Source: Oscillospiraceae bacterium
GTDB taxonomy: Bacteria; Bacillota; Clostridia; Oscillospirales; Ruminococcaceae
NCBI GenBank assembly: GCA_017468365.1
Contig: JAFUIS010000020.1
Coordinates: 1 to 64,000 of the forward strand
Direction of reading: 5' to 3'
DNA length: 64,000 nucleotides
Shown here one piece after another: positions 1-8,582 of the stretch; position 1 is the first letter of the stretch, and every line of letters begins with the position of its first letter. Under the pieces are notes generated by a model, which was not told the origin of the DNA, did no database searches, and saw nothing but the letters and a program-made list of their open reading frames with translations. Made by a program: the position numbers and the translations under genes.

Positions 1-228
1 AGCTCTGTTGCGGTCGGGTGCTGCCATCAGGAAGTGATAGGCAAAGGTTTTGCGGAGCATATGGGTTGAAGCGTGAACGGGGATGTGGAGTTCATCATTG
101 ACGATGGATTTTAATAATCTTTCAATAGACCTTACTGTGAGCGGAGCTCCGTCACGTCCCTTTCGGTTGGAATTGGAGGTAAAAAACTCAAAATCCCTGT
201 ACCGGCAATTCCCTACAAACATGTTTTA
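1..228 (-). pseudogene. Tyrosine recombinase remnant, 5'-truncated, runs off the left edge
   Basis: Read on the minus strand from the stop at 226-228, the frame stays open to the window edge and encodes part of a tyrosine-recombinase catalytic domain. Visible are the PLTVRSIERLLKSIV stretch and the H-x-x-R box in the form HMLRKTFAY, both typical of this family. The first in-frame ATG is at 222. Nothing N-terminal of the mid-catalytic domain is present, because the DNA upstream (229-360) is AT-rich and noncoding. I therefore read it as a decayed recombinase rather than an intact gene. The C-terminal part with the catalytic tyrosine lies outside the window. Confidence 0.6.
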
Positions 229-286
229 TGGCGCTTTCGGCGGCATAAAAAACTGTTAAAAATATTTGTTAACAAAAAATATATAG

Positions 287-309
287 ATTCAGCTACCCTG
301 AATTTTTTA
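287..309 (+). terminator. Weak hairpin with T-run
   Basis: ATTCAG and CTGAAT are separated by five bases and followed by a run of T. It lies between the recombinase remnant and the integrase. The stem is short, so function is uncertain. Confidence 0.3.
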
Positions 310-569
310 TAATAATTATAAATTACATTCAAAGGATTTTTGACTTTAATTTTTATAAGAAAGTAGATGATCTCATCAAAAATCCAATTCAAAAAAGAAA
401 AGACAGCAGCCGAGCTGTCCTAAAAACCGGCGAATCTCAAAGAAAAAACGGAACATACAGCTTCCGTTGGACTGACGAGTTCGGAATACGCCACGACGTT
501 TATGCCCAAACGCTGAAGGAACTTCGTCAGAAAGAAGATGCAATAACAAAAGACCGCCTTGACGGTATT

Positions 570-1598
570 TTGTTTTCACCGGAAAGCCTTACCCTTGATG
601 ATTATTTCAAAAAATGGTTTGCTGTTAAAAGGGGAATACGCCCAAGCACCCGCAAAAACTATGAAATCATTTATCGGAAAAGAATCAGTCCATATATTGG
701 ACGTGAAAGAATCGCAAAACTTTCTCTTACAGACCTAAAAAAGTTCTATATCTGTTTAAGCGAAGAAGCTGATTTTAGTCCTGCTATAATCAACCTCACA
801 CATATATTGCTGAACCAGGTTTTCGATAGTGCGGTTGCCGAACACATAATCCGCGACAACCCCTCGAAACGTGCATTCAAAGAATTTCGCTCTGTTTCTG
901 AGAAAACTTCCAGTAAAAAAAACGCACTCACAAAGGAGGAGCAGGAAGCCCTTATCTCCTTTGTTTCCAAAAACGGTTATTACAAAAAATGGCACAACAT
1001 GTTCGTTGTTTTCCTCGGAACCGGTCTTCGCGTAGGCGAACTTACGGGACTGTGCTGGGACGATATAGATTTTAAAACCGATACGATATCCGTTTCCAAA
1101 ACACTAACTTACTATGACGACCCCAAAGACGGTGGTATGAAATTTCGTTTTCACAAGCCTAAAACTTCCAGCGGTAATCGCATTGTTCCAATGTCTCCGG
1201 CTGTTAAAGCCGCCCTTATCGCAGAGAAATCCTATCAGGAAGCAAAACAGCTCGAAGGGAAAATTTTAATTGACGGAATAAAAGATTTCTGCTTTCTTAC
1301 ACATTACGGCAGACCTTATTTTACAACTTCGATAAATAACGCCCTTGATAATCTTGTAAATGCGTTCAATAAAAATCCTGCCTTCAGCGAAACAATAAAA
1401 CTTCCAAAAATAACCTGTCATACTTTCCGCCACAGCTTTGCAACAAGAATGTTTGAAGCAGGAGTTGATCCCAAAATAATCCAAGAAATATTGGGACATT
1501 CCTCCCTTTCAATAACTATGGATATTTACACGGATGTTTCCGTTTCTGTTAAAAAACGTGACATTGAAATTATTGATTCTTTTCTTTGCGCATCTTGA
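570..1598 (+). CDS. int: Tn916-type tyrosine integrase (start displaced)
   Basis: Site-specific recombinase that would integrate and excise a mobile element. Catalytic residues are visible as [12 protein letters not shown] (Arg), HTFRHSF (His-x-x-Arg), LGHSS (His) and MDIYTD (nucleophilic Tyr). The interval given is the longest stretch with a usual start codon (TTG at 570), but that TTG has no ribosome binding site. The same frame stays open upstream to about 387 and encodes the arm-binding domain, including [17 protein letters not shown], which matches the N-terminus of Tn916 Int from memory of that family. No ATG, GTG or TTG exists in that frame upstream. An ATG at 367 lies one frame away and would join after a one-base slip in the A6 run at 391-396. 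The full product would be about 400 residues. The gene may be frameshifted. Confidence 0.85.
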   Translation: MFSPESLTLDDYFKKWFAVKRGIRPSTRKNYEIIYRKRISPYIGRERIAKLSLTDLKKFYICLSEEADFSPAIINLTHILLNQVFDSAVAEHIIRDNPSKRAFKEFRSVSEKTSSKKNALTKEEQEALISFVSKNGYYKKWHNMFVVFLGTGLRVGELTGLCWDDIDFKTDTISVSKTLTYYDDPKDGGMKFRFHKPKTSSGNRIVPMSPAVKAALIAEKSYQEAKQLEGKILIDGIKDFCFLTHYGRPYFTTSINNALDNLVNAFNKNPAFSETIKLPKITCHTFRHSFATRMFEAGVDPKIIQEILGHSSLSITMDIYTDVSVSVKKRDIEIIDSFLCAS

Positions 1599-1630
1599 AG
1601 GAACGGCTTTTTAAAGCCGTTCCTTCAAGA
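1593..1630. repeat. Perfect 38-bp inverted repeat over the integrase stop codon
   Basis: Two 18-base arms (TCTTGAAGGAACGGCTTT and its complement) flank two T residues. The left arm contains the integrase TGA. There is no T-run after it, so it may be a weak terminator or a structural site at the element end. Confidence 0.75.
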
Positions 1631-1660
1631 TTAGGCATACACCAAAGCTTACACCAATTT

Positions 1661-1710
1661 TATGTAAGGTTATGTGAGGTTACGTAAAGTTATGTGAAAT
1701 TACCCGTAAA
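1661..1710. repeat. 10-bp tandem repeats, candidate integrase arm-type sites
   Basis: Five consecutive 10-base units follow the pattern TAtGTgAggT: tatgtaaggt, tatgtgaggt, tacgtaaagt, tatgtgaaat and the weaker tacccgtaaa. The 10-bp period puts every copy on the same face of the helix. The position just after the integrase gene is where Tn916-like elements carry arm-type Int binding sites near the element end. Confidence 0.6.
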
Positions 1711-1743
1711 TTCAATTTTCAAGTCAAAACACGTACATTCAAC

Positions 1744-1767
1744 AAATGGCTTAAATAAGCCATTTTT
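1744..1767 (+). terminator. Intrinsic terminator before trpS
   Basis: AAATGGCTTA and TAAGCCATTT form a perfect 10-bp stem with a two-base loop, followed by T residues. It separates the mobile-element end from trpS. Confidence 0.65.
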
Positions 1768-1798
1768 CGCGATTTAAAAAATCATTTTTCCTTCCATG

Positions 1799-1827
1799 TT
1801 GAAACTTTCTTTATAATATGTTATACT
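1799..1827 (+). promoter_or_regulatory. trpS promoter
   Basis: TTGAAA at 1799-1804 and TATACT at 1822-1827 are separated by 17 bp. This lies 69 bp upstream of the trpS start, with no T-box-like leader visible in the short interval. Confidence 0.65.
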
Positions 1828-1895
1828 ATACTGTAATTTTATATTTAAATATGGATAATTACGTAATTTTTCATCTCTTTCAGGAGGTTTTTGAT

Positions 1896-2930
1896 ATGGA
1901 AAACATTGAACAGACCGCAAACGCAGCACCGCAGCGCAAAAAACGCATTTTCAGCGGAATCCAGCCCACCGGTGTTTTCACCCTCGGAAACTATCTCGGC
2001 GCTATCAGAAACTGGGAAAAACTTCAGGACGAATATGACTGCATTTATTCCATTGTAAACATGCACGCCATCACCGTTCGTCAGGACCCGGCGGAGCTTC
2101 GCAAGCGCACTCTTGAATCCTATGCCCTTGCAATGGCTTGCGGCATCGACCCGGAAAAGAGCATTCTTTTCATTCAGAGCCACGTTCCCGCTCACGCGGA
2201 AGCAAACTGGGTGCTCAGCTGTTCCACTCAGTTCGGTGAACTTTCCAGAATGACCCAGTTCAAGGATAAATCCGCAAAACATGCTGACAATATCAACGCA
2301 GGCCTTTTCACCTACCCCGTTCTTATGGCGGGCGACATTCTTCTTTATCAGGCGGACGTTGTTCCGGTAGGCGTTGACCAGAAGCAGCACCTTGAACTTG
2401 CAAGGGACGTTGCCGAAAGATTCAACAACCTTTACGGAAAAACCTTTACCGTTCCGGAACCTTATATCGCATCTTCCCAGGGCGGCGGAAAAATCATGAG
2501 CCTTGCCGACCCCACCAAAAAGATGAGCAAATCCGACGAGAACCCCAGAGGCTGCGTTTATATTCTTGATGAGCCGAACGTTATCATCAAAAAATTCAAA
2601 TCCGCTGTCACCGACTCCGACATGGAAGTTGCTTATCGCGAAGGAAAAGACGGAATCAACAACCTTATGACCATTTACAGCGCGGTCACCGGTTTTTCCA
2701 TGGATTCCATTGAGCGCGATTTTGAGGGACTCGGTTACGGGGACTTTAAAAAAGCGGTAGGCGAAGCGGTTGCGGAACACCTTGCTCCCGTTCGCGAAAA
2801 CTATTCCAAATATCTTTCCGAAAAAGCATATCTTGAAGAATGCTATCGCAAAGGCGCAGAACAGGCAGAACGCATTGCTCAGCGCACTATTGATAAAATG
2901 TACAAAAAAGTCGGCTTTGTTGCCAGATAA
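1896..2930 (+). CDS. trpS: Tryptophan--tRNA ligase
   Basis: Class I aminoacyl-tRNA synthetase that charges tRNA-Trp in the cytoplasm. The 344-residue product has the Rossmann-fold start RIFSGIQPTG, a HIGH-equivalent site at about residues 29-35 (TLGNYLG, with Thr where His is common) and the KMSKS loop at about 208-212. Length is normal for bacterial TrpRS. I chose ATG 1896 because a strong CAGGAGG lies eight bases upstream; the frame is open further upstream but without a ribosome binding site. It has its own promoter and is followed nine bases later by ymdB, so the two are probably cotranscribed. Confidence 0.96.
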   Translation: MENIEQTANAAPQRKKRIFSGIQPTGVFTLGNYLGAIRNWEKLQDEYDCIYSIVNMHAITVRQDPAELRKRTLESYALAMACGIDPEKSILFIQSHVPAHAEANWVLSCSTQFGELSRMTQFKDKSAKHADNINAGLFTYPVLMAGDILLYQADVVPVGVDQKQHLELARDVAERFNNLYGKTFTVPEPYIASSQGGGKIMSLADPTKKMSKSDENPRGCVYILDEPNVIIKKFKSAVTDSDMEVAYREGKDGINNLMTIYSAVTGFSMDSIERDFEGLGYGDFKKAVGEAVAEHLAPVRENYSKYLSEKAYLEECYRKGAEQAERIAQRTIDKMYKKVGFVAR

Positions 2931-2939
2931 GGTGAACTT

Positions 2940-3725
2940 ATGCGAATTCTTGCAATCGGCGACGTTGTGGGAAATATCGGCGTTGAAGCGCTTCGCCGCC
3001 ATATGCCCGCAATAAAGAAAAGATATTCTCCGGATATCATTATAGTCAACGGCGAAAACGCCGGCGACAACAGCAGCATCACGGCAAAAAACTGTGATGC
3101 TCTTTTCGCCATGGGTGCAGACGTTATCACCGGCGGAAATCATTCGCTTTATAACCGCGACATGAATGAAATTTATGACCGCGGTTACGGTGCATTACGC
3201 CCCGCAAACCTTCACCCCAACGCTCCCGGTTCCGGCGTTTATGTTTACGAAAAGGGAAAATTCCGCTGTGCGGTAATCAGCCTTATCGGAAACGTTTTTC
3301 TTGACCTTGCCTATGAAAGTCCGTTTATCGCGGCTGAAAAAATTATAAAGGAACTTGGCATAAAACACGTTGTCATTGACATTCACGGCGAGGCGACCAG
3401 CGAAAAAATTGCCCTCGGCAGATACGTTGAGGGAAAAGCGAGCCTTGTTTTTGGAACGCACACCCACGTTCCCACCGCGGACGAATGTGTTCTTCCCGGC
3501 GGCACCGCATATATCACCGACATTGGCATGTGCGGACCCATTGATTCCGTCCTCGGCGTTGTTACCAAATGTTCCACCGATTTTATGATAACCCACCTTC
3601 GCGGAAGGGGTATGGAAATCGCAAAAGGCCCTTGCAAGGTCCAGGGGATTTTTGCGGAAACAGATGATTCTACAGGAAAGGCGCTCAGCATTGAGCGATT
3701 TGAAATAACAGATCCCGTAAAATGA
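2940..3725 (+). CDS. ymdB: YmdB-family metallophosphoesterase (TIGR00282)
   Basis: Cyclic-nucleotide phosphodiesterase family; in Bacillus YmdB affects biofilm and motility decisions. The 261-residue product shows the dimetal phosphoesterase motifs IGDVVGN (about residues 6-12), VNGENAG, GGNH and the family signature DIHGEATSEK, then GTHTHVPTAD. Length equals the family norm. It starts nine bases after trpS and its TGA overlaps the ATG of the next gene (ATGA at 3722-3725), so it is translationally coupled to the lipoprotein. The exact substrate in this organism is not visible. Confidence 0.9.
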   Translation: MRILAIGDVVGNIGVEALRRHMPAIKKRYSPDIIIVNGENAGDNSSITAKNCDALFAMGADVITGGNHSLYNRDMNEIYDRGYGALRPANLHPNAPGSGVYVYEKGKFRCAVISLIGNVFLDLAYESPFIAAEKIIKELGIKHVVIDIHGEATSEKIALGRYVEGKASLVFGTHTHVPTADECVLPGGTAYITDIGMCGPIDSVLGVVTKCSTDFMITHLRGRGMEIAKGPCKVQGIFAETDDSTGKALSIERFEITDPVK

Positions 3726-5254
3726 GATTTATTAAAATATTATCCCTTTTTCTTGCCGCAGTGATGATTTTTTGCGGCTGTGAAACAACCACGGTCACTC
3801 CGCCGGTAACGGAAGTTGTTGTTCCGACGGAACCTTCGGAAGTTGAGATTCCGACGGAAGAACCTTTTACTTTCCGTATTCCCTTTGACTATGACGAGGG
3901 GGCTGCTCCTTATACCGCATTTTCTAAACCGAACCGTTTTGTCTGCGAACTTATTTATCGCGGAATGACGAATCTTAAAGCGGATTACAGTTATGAGCTT
4001 GACCTTCTTTCGGAAATTTACACCGAGGACAACGTGGTGTGGTACCTTTATATCAGCGAAGGACTTACCTTCCCCGACGAAACGGAATTTACTGCATATG
4101 ACCTTCGTTATTCCATTCAGCAGGCCATGAAAGAAGGAAGCTATTATGCTTCGTCCCTTAAAATCATCAAGAACACCAGCGTTGTTGACGCGACCTGCCT
4201 TAAAGTCACACTTTATTATGCGGACAGATATTTTCCGAATCTTTTGACTTTTCCGGTAATTTCTTATGAAACTGTCGAAAGGCCTCTTTATTTTCCGGAC
4301 AGATACGACTTTGGCGAAGGCAGAAAGAGCCTTGTATGCAACATTCCCACCGCGGCACCTGAAATAGAACTTGTTTCCGCGACTGATATGGATCTTCTTA
4401 CTTTTGAAATGAAGACCGGAAGATATGACTGTATTTACGTTCCGGACCCGGTTTCTTCCGGTTCCGCCACCGGCGGCGGAACTGTTGGAATGCAGAGCAA
4501 CAGAATGGTTTATCTTGGAATGAACAGTTTTTATGCGTTCACTTATTATTCGGATTTCAGAAGAGCGGTTTCCGCCGCCATTGACTATAAGCGCATTGCT
4601 CAGGACGTTTACGGACATTTTGCTTCGGAACCGAAAAAGCTTTATAATCCGGATTTTTATGAGATGCAGTATACTTCCAAAAACAGCCTTGACCTTATGT
4701 CGGCGAACCTTATTCTTGACGACATGGGTTTCAGCGGAAGGGATTCGGAAGGATTCCGCACCAACAAGCGCGGAAAGAGGATCTCACTTAAACTTATCGT
4801 TTGCAACGAAAGCACCGCAAAAATCGAACTTGCCAATGCCGTTGCTGAGATGCTCGGTGAAAGCGGAATCGAAGTAAAGGTTTCTTCCCTTTCTTACAAC
4901 GCTTTTATGACCGCCCTTGAAAACGGAAACTATGACCTTTATATCGCCGAAATGCGACTTGGAGCCGATATGGACCTTACGCCCATTCTGACGCCTTATG
5001 AATATCAGATGATGGATTTCGACTATATCAACTACGGCGTTCCGAACAGCGAAAAACTTTATTTCGGCTGGCTTGGATTTATGGACGGAAGCGTTACTCC
5101 TTCGGAGTTTGCTTTGATTTTTGAGGACGTGATGCCTTTTGTGCCTCTTTGTTACACCAAAGGCTGCACGATTTTTAACCGTGACCTTCCTTTTACACTT
5201 TCGGGTACGGATTTTGACATGTTTTATAACATTCTTGAATGGAACAATGAATAA
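3722..5254 (+). CDS. ABC transporter substrate-binding lipoprotein, family 5 (peptide type)
   Basis: Extracellular solute-binding protein of the oligopeptide/nickel family, membrane-anchored by lipid. The N-terminus is a lipoprotein signal with lipobox FCGC (Cys20), followed by a Thr/Pro/Glu-rich linker and the SBP_bac_5 fold (for example AYDLRYSIQQAMKEG and SAAIDYKRIAQDVYG). Length is 510 residues. The start overlaps the ymdB stop by four bases. No permease or ATPase subunits lie next to it, so it is an orphan binding protein here. The ligand cannot be inferred. The family assignment is firm in fold but the sequence is divergent. Confidence 0.8.
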   Translation: MRFIKILSLFLAAVMIFCGCETTTVTPPVTEVVVPTEPSEVEIPTEEPFTFRIPFDYDEGAAPYTAFSKPNRFVCELIYRGMTNLKADYSYELDLLSEIYTEDNVVWYLYISEGLTFPDETEFTAYDLRYSIQQAMKEGSYYASSLKIIKNTSVVDATCLKVTLYYADRYFPNLLTFPVISYETVERPLYFPDRYDFGEGRKSLVCNIPTAAPEIELVSATDMDLLTFEMKTGRYDCIYVPDPVSSGSATGGGTVGMQSNRMVYLGMNSFYAFTYYSDFRRAVSAAIDYKRIAQDVYGHFASEPKKLYNPDFYEMQYTSKNSLDLMSANLILDDMGFSGRDSEGFRTNKRGKRISLKLIVCNESTAKIELANAVAEMLGESGIEVKVSSLSYNAFMTALENGNYDLYIAEMRLGADMDLTPILTPYEYQMMDFDYINYGVPNSEKLYFGWLGFMDGSVTPSEFALIFEDVMPFVPLCYTKGCTIFNRDLPFTLSGTDFDMFYNILEWNNE

Positions 5255-5312
5255 TTTTTTCTCTTTTTCCGTTTTTTTGCAAAAAATTCTTTTATTTATA
5301 TAGAATTTATGC

Positions 5313-5351
5313 TATAATATATTTTGGTATAGCCTGTAAACAGACTATACC
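5313..5351 (+). promoter_or_regulatory. fakA promoter (-10) and downstream dyad
   Basis: An extended -10 (TGCTATAAT, TATAAT at 5313-5318) is followed by a 26-bp dyad whose outer arms are GGTATAG (5326-5332) and CTATACC (5345-5351), with inner CTG/CAG. The dyad would cover the start of the transcript, so it could be an operator or an mRNA hairpin. The -35 is weak. Confidence 0.45.
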
Positions 5352-5437
5352 TTTAGCTATGTGAATTATTTTGTGGTAGAAATAAATCAGTAAGTAAACA
5401 TAAAATTATCAGGACAATTTAAGAGGAGTTGAGACTT

Positions 5438-7057
5438 TTGATAAACGGAAAGCAGCTTCGCGATGCTTTTATTTCCGGAGCAAACAACCTTTGCAACAGA
5501 AAAGCAGAGGTCGACGCACTTAACGTATTCCCTGTTCCCGACGGCGACACCGGCACCAACATGTCCATGACCATCGGAAACGGCGCAAAAGAACTTGAAA
5601 AACTCGGTGACGAAGTTACCGTTGAAGAAGTTGCAAAAATTGCCGCTAACGGTTTTCTTCGCGGCGCAAGAGGTAACTCCGGCGTTATCCTTTCCCTTCT
5701 TTTCCGCGGATTTTCCAAAGGAATGAAAGGCAAGGCAACCGCCACCGGCGCAGATATTGCAGCCGCTTTTACCCTTGGCGTTGAAGCAGCTTATAAAGCA
5801 GTTATGAAACCCACCGAAGGCACCATTCTTACCGTTGCACGCTGCGCAGCTGAAAAAGCCACCGAAATCGTTAAATATGACGATTCCACCGTTGCAACCA
5901 TTTACGGAATGTATCTTCAGAGCCGCAGAACCCTTGCCCAGACCCCCGAAATGCTTCCTATTCTTAAAAAGAGCGGCGTTGTTGACGCAGGCGGTCAGGG
6001 ACTTGTTTATATCTTTGAGGGTATGTGGAGCGTTATTTCCGGCGGAAAAATGATCCAGCCCAAAGGCGCAGAAGAAGAAGCTCCCAAGGAAGTTTCTTAC
6101 ACTTACTGCGTTGAAGCTGTTGTAAAACGCAGCGAAAACGCAACCGGAGAATTTGAAAAAGCACTTTCCGCACACGGCGAGATCGTTGCTTACACCGAAG
6201 GAACCGTTGGAGCAAAATTCCACATCCACACCAACGAACCCGGAAAAGTTCTTACCGAGGCACTTTCTTACGGCGTTCTTTCCGCAACCAAGGTTGAGAA
6301 TATGAACGTTGCTCACACCGAGCTTAAAGCTGACTTTGACGTAAAGGCAGAAGCTCCGAAGGAGGAAAAATTCGTTTACGCAGAAGTGGACCCTTCTGTT
6401 GAATACGGTTTTGTATCCGTCTGTGCAGGCAAAGGTCTTACTGACGTTTTTGTTGACCTTGGATGCGACAACATTGTTTCCGGCGGACAGACCATGAACC
6501 CTTCCACCGAGGATATCCTCGCCGCGGTTCAGGCAACTCCCGCTAAGACCGTATTCGTTCTTCCCAACAACAAAAACATCATTATGGCCGCTGCACAGGC
6601 CGCTGAAATCGCTGACAGAAAAGTTGTTGTTATCCCCAGCAGAACCGTTCCTCAGGGAATTGCGGCAATGCTTTCTTTCGACGGCGACGCTTCCGTTGAG
6701 GAAAACACCGAGGCTATGAACGAGGCTCTTACCTCCGTTTGCACCGGTCAGGTAACTTTTGCGGCAAGAGATTCCGACTTTGACGGTCACAAAATCAAAG
6801 AGGGCGAACTTCTTGCTATGAAAGAGGGCAAAATGGTCTATACCGGCAAAGATATGGAACTTATCTGCAGCCGCCTTGCAAAAGCTCTTATCAGCAAAGA
6901 GACCTCTATGGTAACCGTTTATTACGGCGAAGACATTACCGAAGAACAGGCAGAAGGAATCCGCAGCGTTATCGAAAGCAAACTTCCCTCCTCCATTGAG
7001 GTAAACGCAATTTACGGCGGTCAGCCCGTTTATTACTACATCATCAGCGCAGAATAA
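5438..7057 (+). CDS. fakA: Fatty acid kinase FakA-like (DAK2/DhaL domain, YloV)
   Basis: Family of ATP-binding subunits that phosphorylate fatty acids held by FakB proteins, feeding them into phospholipid synthesis. The N-terminal DhaL domain has the Mg-ATP motif PVPDGDTGTNM at about residues 33-43 and the GARGNSGVILSLLFRG stretch; a DegV-like C-terminal part follows. The 539-residue length is typical. TTG 5438 is preferred because AGAGGAG lies nine bases upstream, while the TTG at 5429 directly abuts that ribosome binding site. It is a single gene between its own promoter and a terminator. No fakB (DegV) is nearby, which is common. Confidence 0.88.
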   Translation: MINGKQLRDAFISGANNLCNRKAEVDALNVFPVPDGDTGTNMSMTIGNGAKELEKLGDEVTVEEVAKIAANGFLRGARGNSGVILSLLFRGFSKGMKGKATATGADIAAAFTLGVEAAYKAVMKPTEGTILTVARCAAEKATEIVKYDDSTVATIYGMYLQSRRTLAQTPEMLPILKKSGVVDAGGQGLVYIFEGMWSVISGGKMIQPKGAEEEAPKEVSYTYCVEAVVKRSENATGEFEKALSAHGEIVAYTEGTVGAKFHIHTNEPGKVLTEALSYGVLSATKVENMNVAHTELKADFDVKAEAPKEEKFVYAEVDPSVEYGFVSVCAGKGLTDVFVDLGCDNIVSGGQTMNPSTEDILAAVQATPAKTVFVLPNNKNIIMAAAQAAEIADRKVVVIPSRTVPQGIAAMLSFDGDASVEENTEAMNEALTSVCTGQVTFAARDSDFDGHKIKEGELLAMKEGKMVYTGKDMELICSRLAKALISKETSMVTVYYGEDITEEQAEGIRSVIESKLPSSIEVNAIYGGQPVYYYIISAE

Positions 7058-7070
7058 TTTTTGCAAAATA

Positions 7071-7100
7071 AAAAGCCGTTCCGAATGGAACGGCTTTTTT
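7071..7100. terminator. Bidirectional intrinsic terminator
   Basis: AAAAGCCGTTCC/GGAACGGCTTTT with a GAAT loop and T-runs both ways, between the converging fakA and ribokinase genes. Confidence 0.9.
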
Positions 7101-7111
7101 GTTTTTATTTT

Positions 7112-8005
7112 TCAGTTTCCGAAGCGGTAACATTCTTCGACCATGGGAATAGAACTTGCGGCACCGGCGCGGGAAACGGTTATGGAAGCGGCTTTTACCG
7201 CCATCATAAGAGCATCTTTGGGTTGTGCGCCGCGAAGGACGGTCGCAAGATAAAAACCGATGAGAGCATCGCCGGCGGCAGTTTTATCTTTTACCGGGGC
7301 GTCATATATTTTCTGGTAGTAGGTATCCTCTTTTGTGATGAGCATGGAGCCTTTTACGCCGAGGGTGAGGACTGTTTCGGCATTGGGGAAGGTGCGTTTT
7401 ATTGCAGGGATGAGCGCTTCAAGATCCATGGGGCTTGCGCCGGTGAATTCGGAAGCTTCGAAGCGGTTTACAAAGACGTAGGAGAGCTTTTCGAGGGGAA
7501 GGTTTCGGAGATCCTTTGTGAACGGAGCAGGGTTCAGGGCGACTTTTGCACCTGCGGCAAGGGCTTTGTTGACGATATCTTCGATTCCGTTTATCTCATT
7601 TTGAAGAAGGATTATATCGCCCTTGCGAAGCTGGGCAACGGTATAATCTATCTGGTCTTCGGTTATGGAAAGGTTTGCGCCGCCGCAAACGATTATACTT
7701 TTGTTGCCTTCGGGGGTGACCTGGATAAAGGCGTTTCCTGTGGGGAGTTCTTTTTTGCGGATCAGGGAGGTGTTTACGCCGTTCTTTTCAAGAATGTTGA
7801 GAAGATAGGCGCCGTCGCCCATTCCGACACAGCCGGCATGGTAAACGTCTGCGCCGGCTCTTGCTATGGCGATGGACTGGTTAAGTCCCTTTCCTCCCGG
7901 AAAATAATTCGCTTTTTTTGCGCGCAGGGTTTCCTCCGGGCGAACGATATGGTCGACCGGGTAAACATGGTCGATATTGAGCGAACCGAAATTGATTATT
8001 TTCAT
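7112..8005 (-). CDS. rbsK: Ribokinase (PfkB family)
   Basis: Phosphorylates D-ribose, or a related sugar, with ATP. The 297-residue product begins with the PfkB N-terminal motif INFGSLNIDHVYPVDH, then GGKGLNQSIAIARAG (sugar binding), and ends with the second signature DKTAAGDALIGFYLA containing the catalytic Asp (AAGD in place of GAGD). The start at 8005 is chosen over an ATG at 8026 because AAAGGTGGGG lies just before it. No ribose transporter is next to it, so the sugar assignment rests on family similarity. A promoter is visible upstream. Confidence 0.9.
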   Translation of the reverse strand: MKIINFGSLNIDHVYPVDHIVRPEETLRAKKANYFPGGKGLNQSIAIARAGADVYHAGCVGMGDGAYLLNILEKNGVNTSLIRKKELPTGNAFIQVTPEGNKSIIVCGGANLSITEDQIDYTVAQLRKGDIILLQNEINGIEDIVNKALAAGAKVALNPAPFTKDLRNLPLEKLSYVFVNRFEASEFTGASPMDLEALIPAIKRTFPNAETVLTLGVKGSMLITKEDTYYQKIYDAPVKDKTAAGDALIGFYLATVLRGAQPKDALMMAVKAASITVSRAGAASSIPMVEECYRFGN

Positions 8006-8028
8006 GCGGACCCCACCTTTCCGCATAC

Positions 8029-8057
8029 ATTATAGCCAAATTTTTTTGTTTTTGGAA
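8029..8057 (-). promoter_or_regulatory. Ribokinase promoter
   Basis: On the minus strand TTCCAA (8057-8052) and TATAAT (8034-8029) are 17 bp apart, directly upstream of rbsK. Confidence 0.55.
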
Positions 8058-8136
8058 TAGGTTTTTTAAATATTTTTTAATTATTTTGCATTTAAAAATG
8101 CAGAATCGGTTAAAAACGCAAGTATCCGGCGGTAAA

Positions 8137-8582
8137 GCGGGCATAAAAAAACAGCACCGACATAGTCGATGCTGTTTACGTTATGGTTGCCCCACGGGCG
8201 CAAACGCCGAAGCGCACCCTGCGGGTGATAAAGCGAGGAGTTTGCGGCACAGCGGTCAAAAATCGCAAGGCAAATGCCGAAGGGATTTTTGGGCACCGCA
8301 AGAGGGGATCTTCAGGGTTCGAAGCCGAGGCGGGCATAAAAAAAACAGCACCGACATAGTCGATGCTGTTTACGTTATGGTTGCCCGACGGGCGCAAACG
8401 CCGAAGCGCACCCTGTGGGTGATAAAGCGAGGAGTTTGCGGCGCAGCGGTCAAAAATCGCAAAGCAAATGCCGAAGGGATTTTTGGGCACCGCAAGAGGG
8501 GATCTTCAGGGTTCGAAGCCGAGGCGGGCATAAAAAAACAGCACCGACATAGTCGATGCTGTTTACGTTATGGTTGCCCCAC
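8137..8582. repeat. About 193-bp tandem repeats abutting tRNA-Gln
   Basis: Copies begin at 8137, 8330 and 8524 (periods 193 and 194). The first two are nearly identical (about five differences); the third is cut short when it runs into the intact tRNA-Gln at about 8582. Each copy contains a terminator hairpin (ACAGCA...TGCTGT with an A-run that is a T-run on the minus strand) and the last 13 bases of the tRNA-Gln gene including CCA. The unit therefore looks like a duplicated tRNA 3' flank. No convincing protein-coding content is seen. Confidence 0.85.
8531..8565 (-). terminator. tRNA-Gln terminator
   Basis: On the minus strand AACAGCATCGAC pairs with GTCGGTGCTGTT across a short loop and is followed by seven T. 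The same hairpin recurs in each upstream repeat copy. Confidence 0.8.

Noticed and set aside
391..397. AAAAAAG as a programmed -1 frameshift site in the integrase
   Set aside because: The heptamer is not in the required phase relative to the ATG at 367, and no downstream stimulatory structure is obvious; a simple indel explains it as well.
1845..3143. Long minus-strand open frames opposite trpS, fakA, nrdJ, proS, recD2 and others
   Set aside because: They mirror real genes on the other strand, lack ribosome binding sites, and have low-complexity Phe/Asn/Lys-rich translations caused by the codon bias of the true genes.
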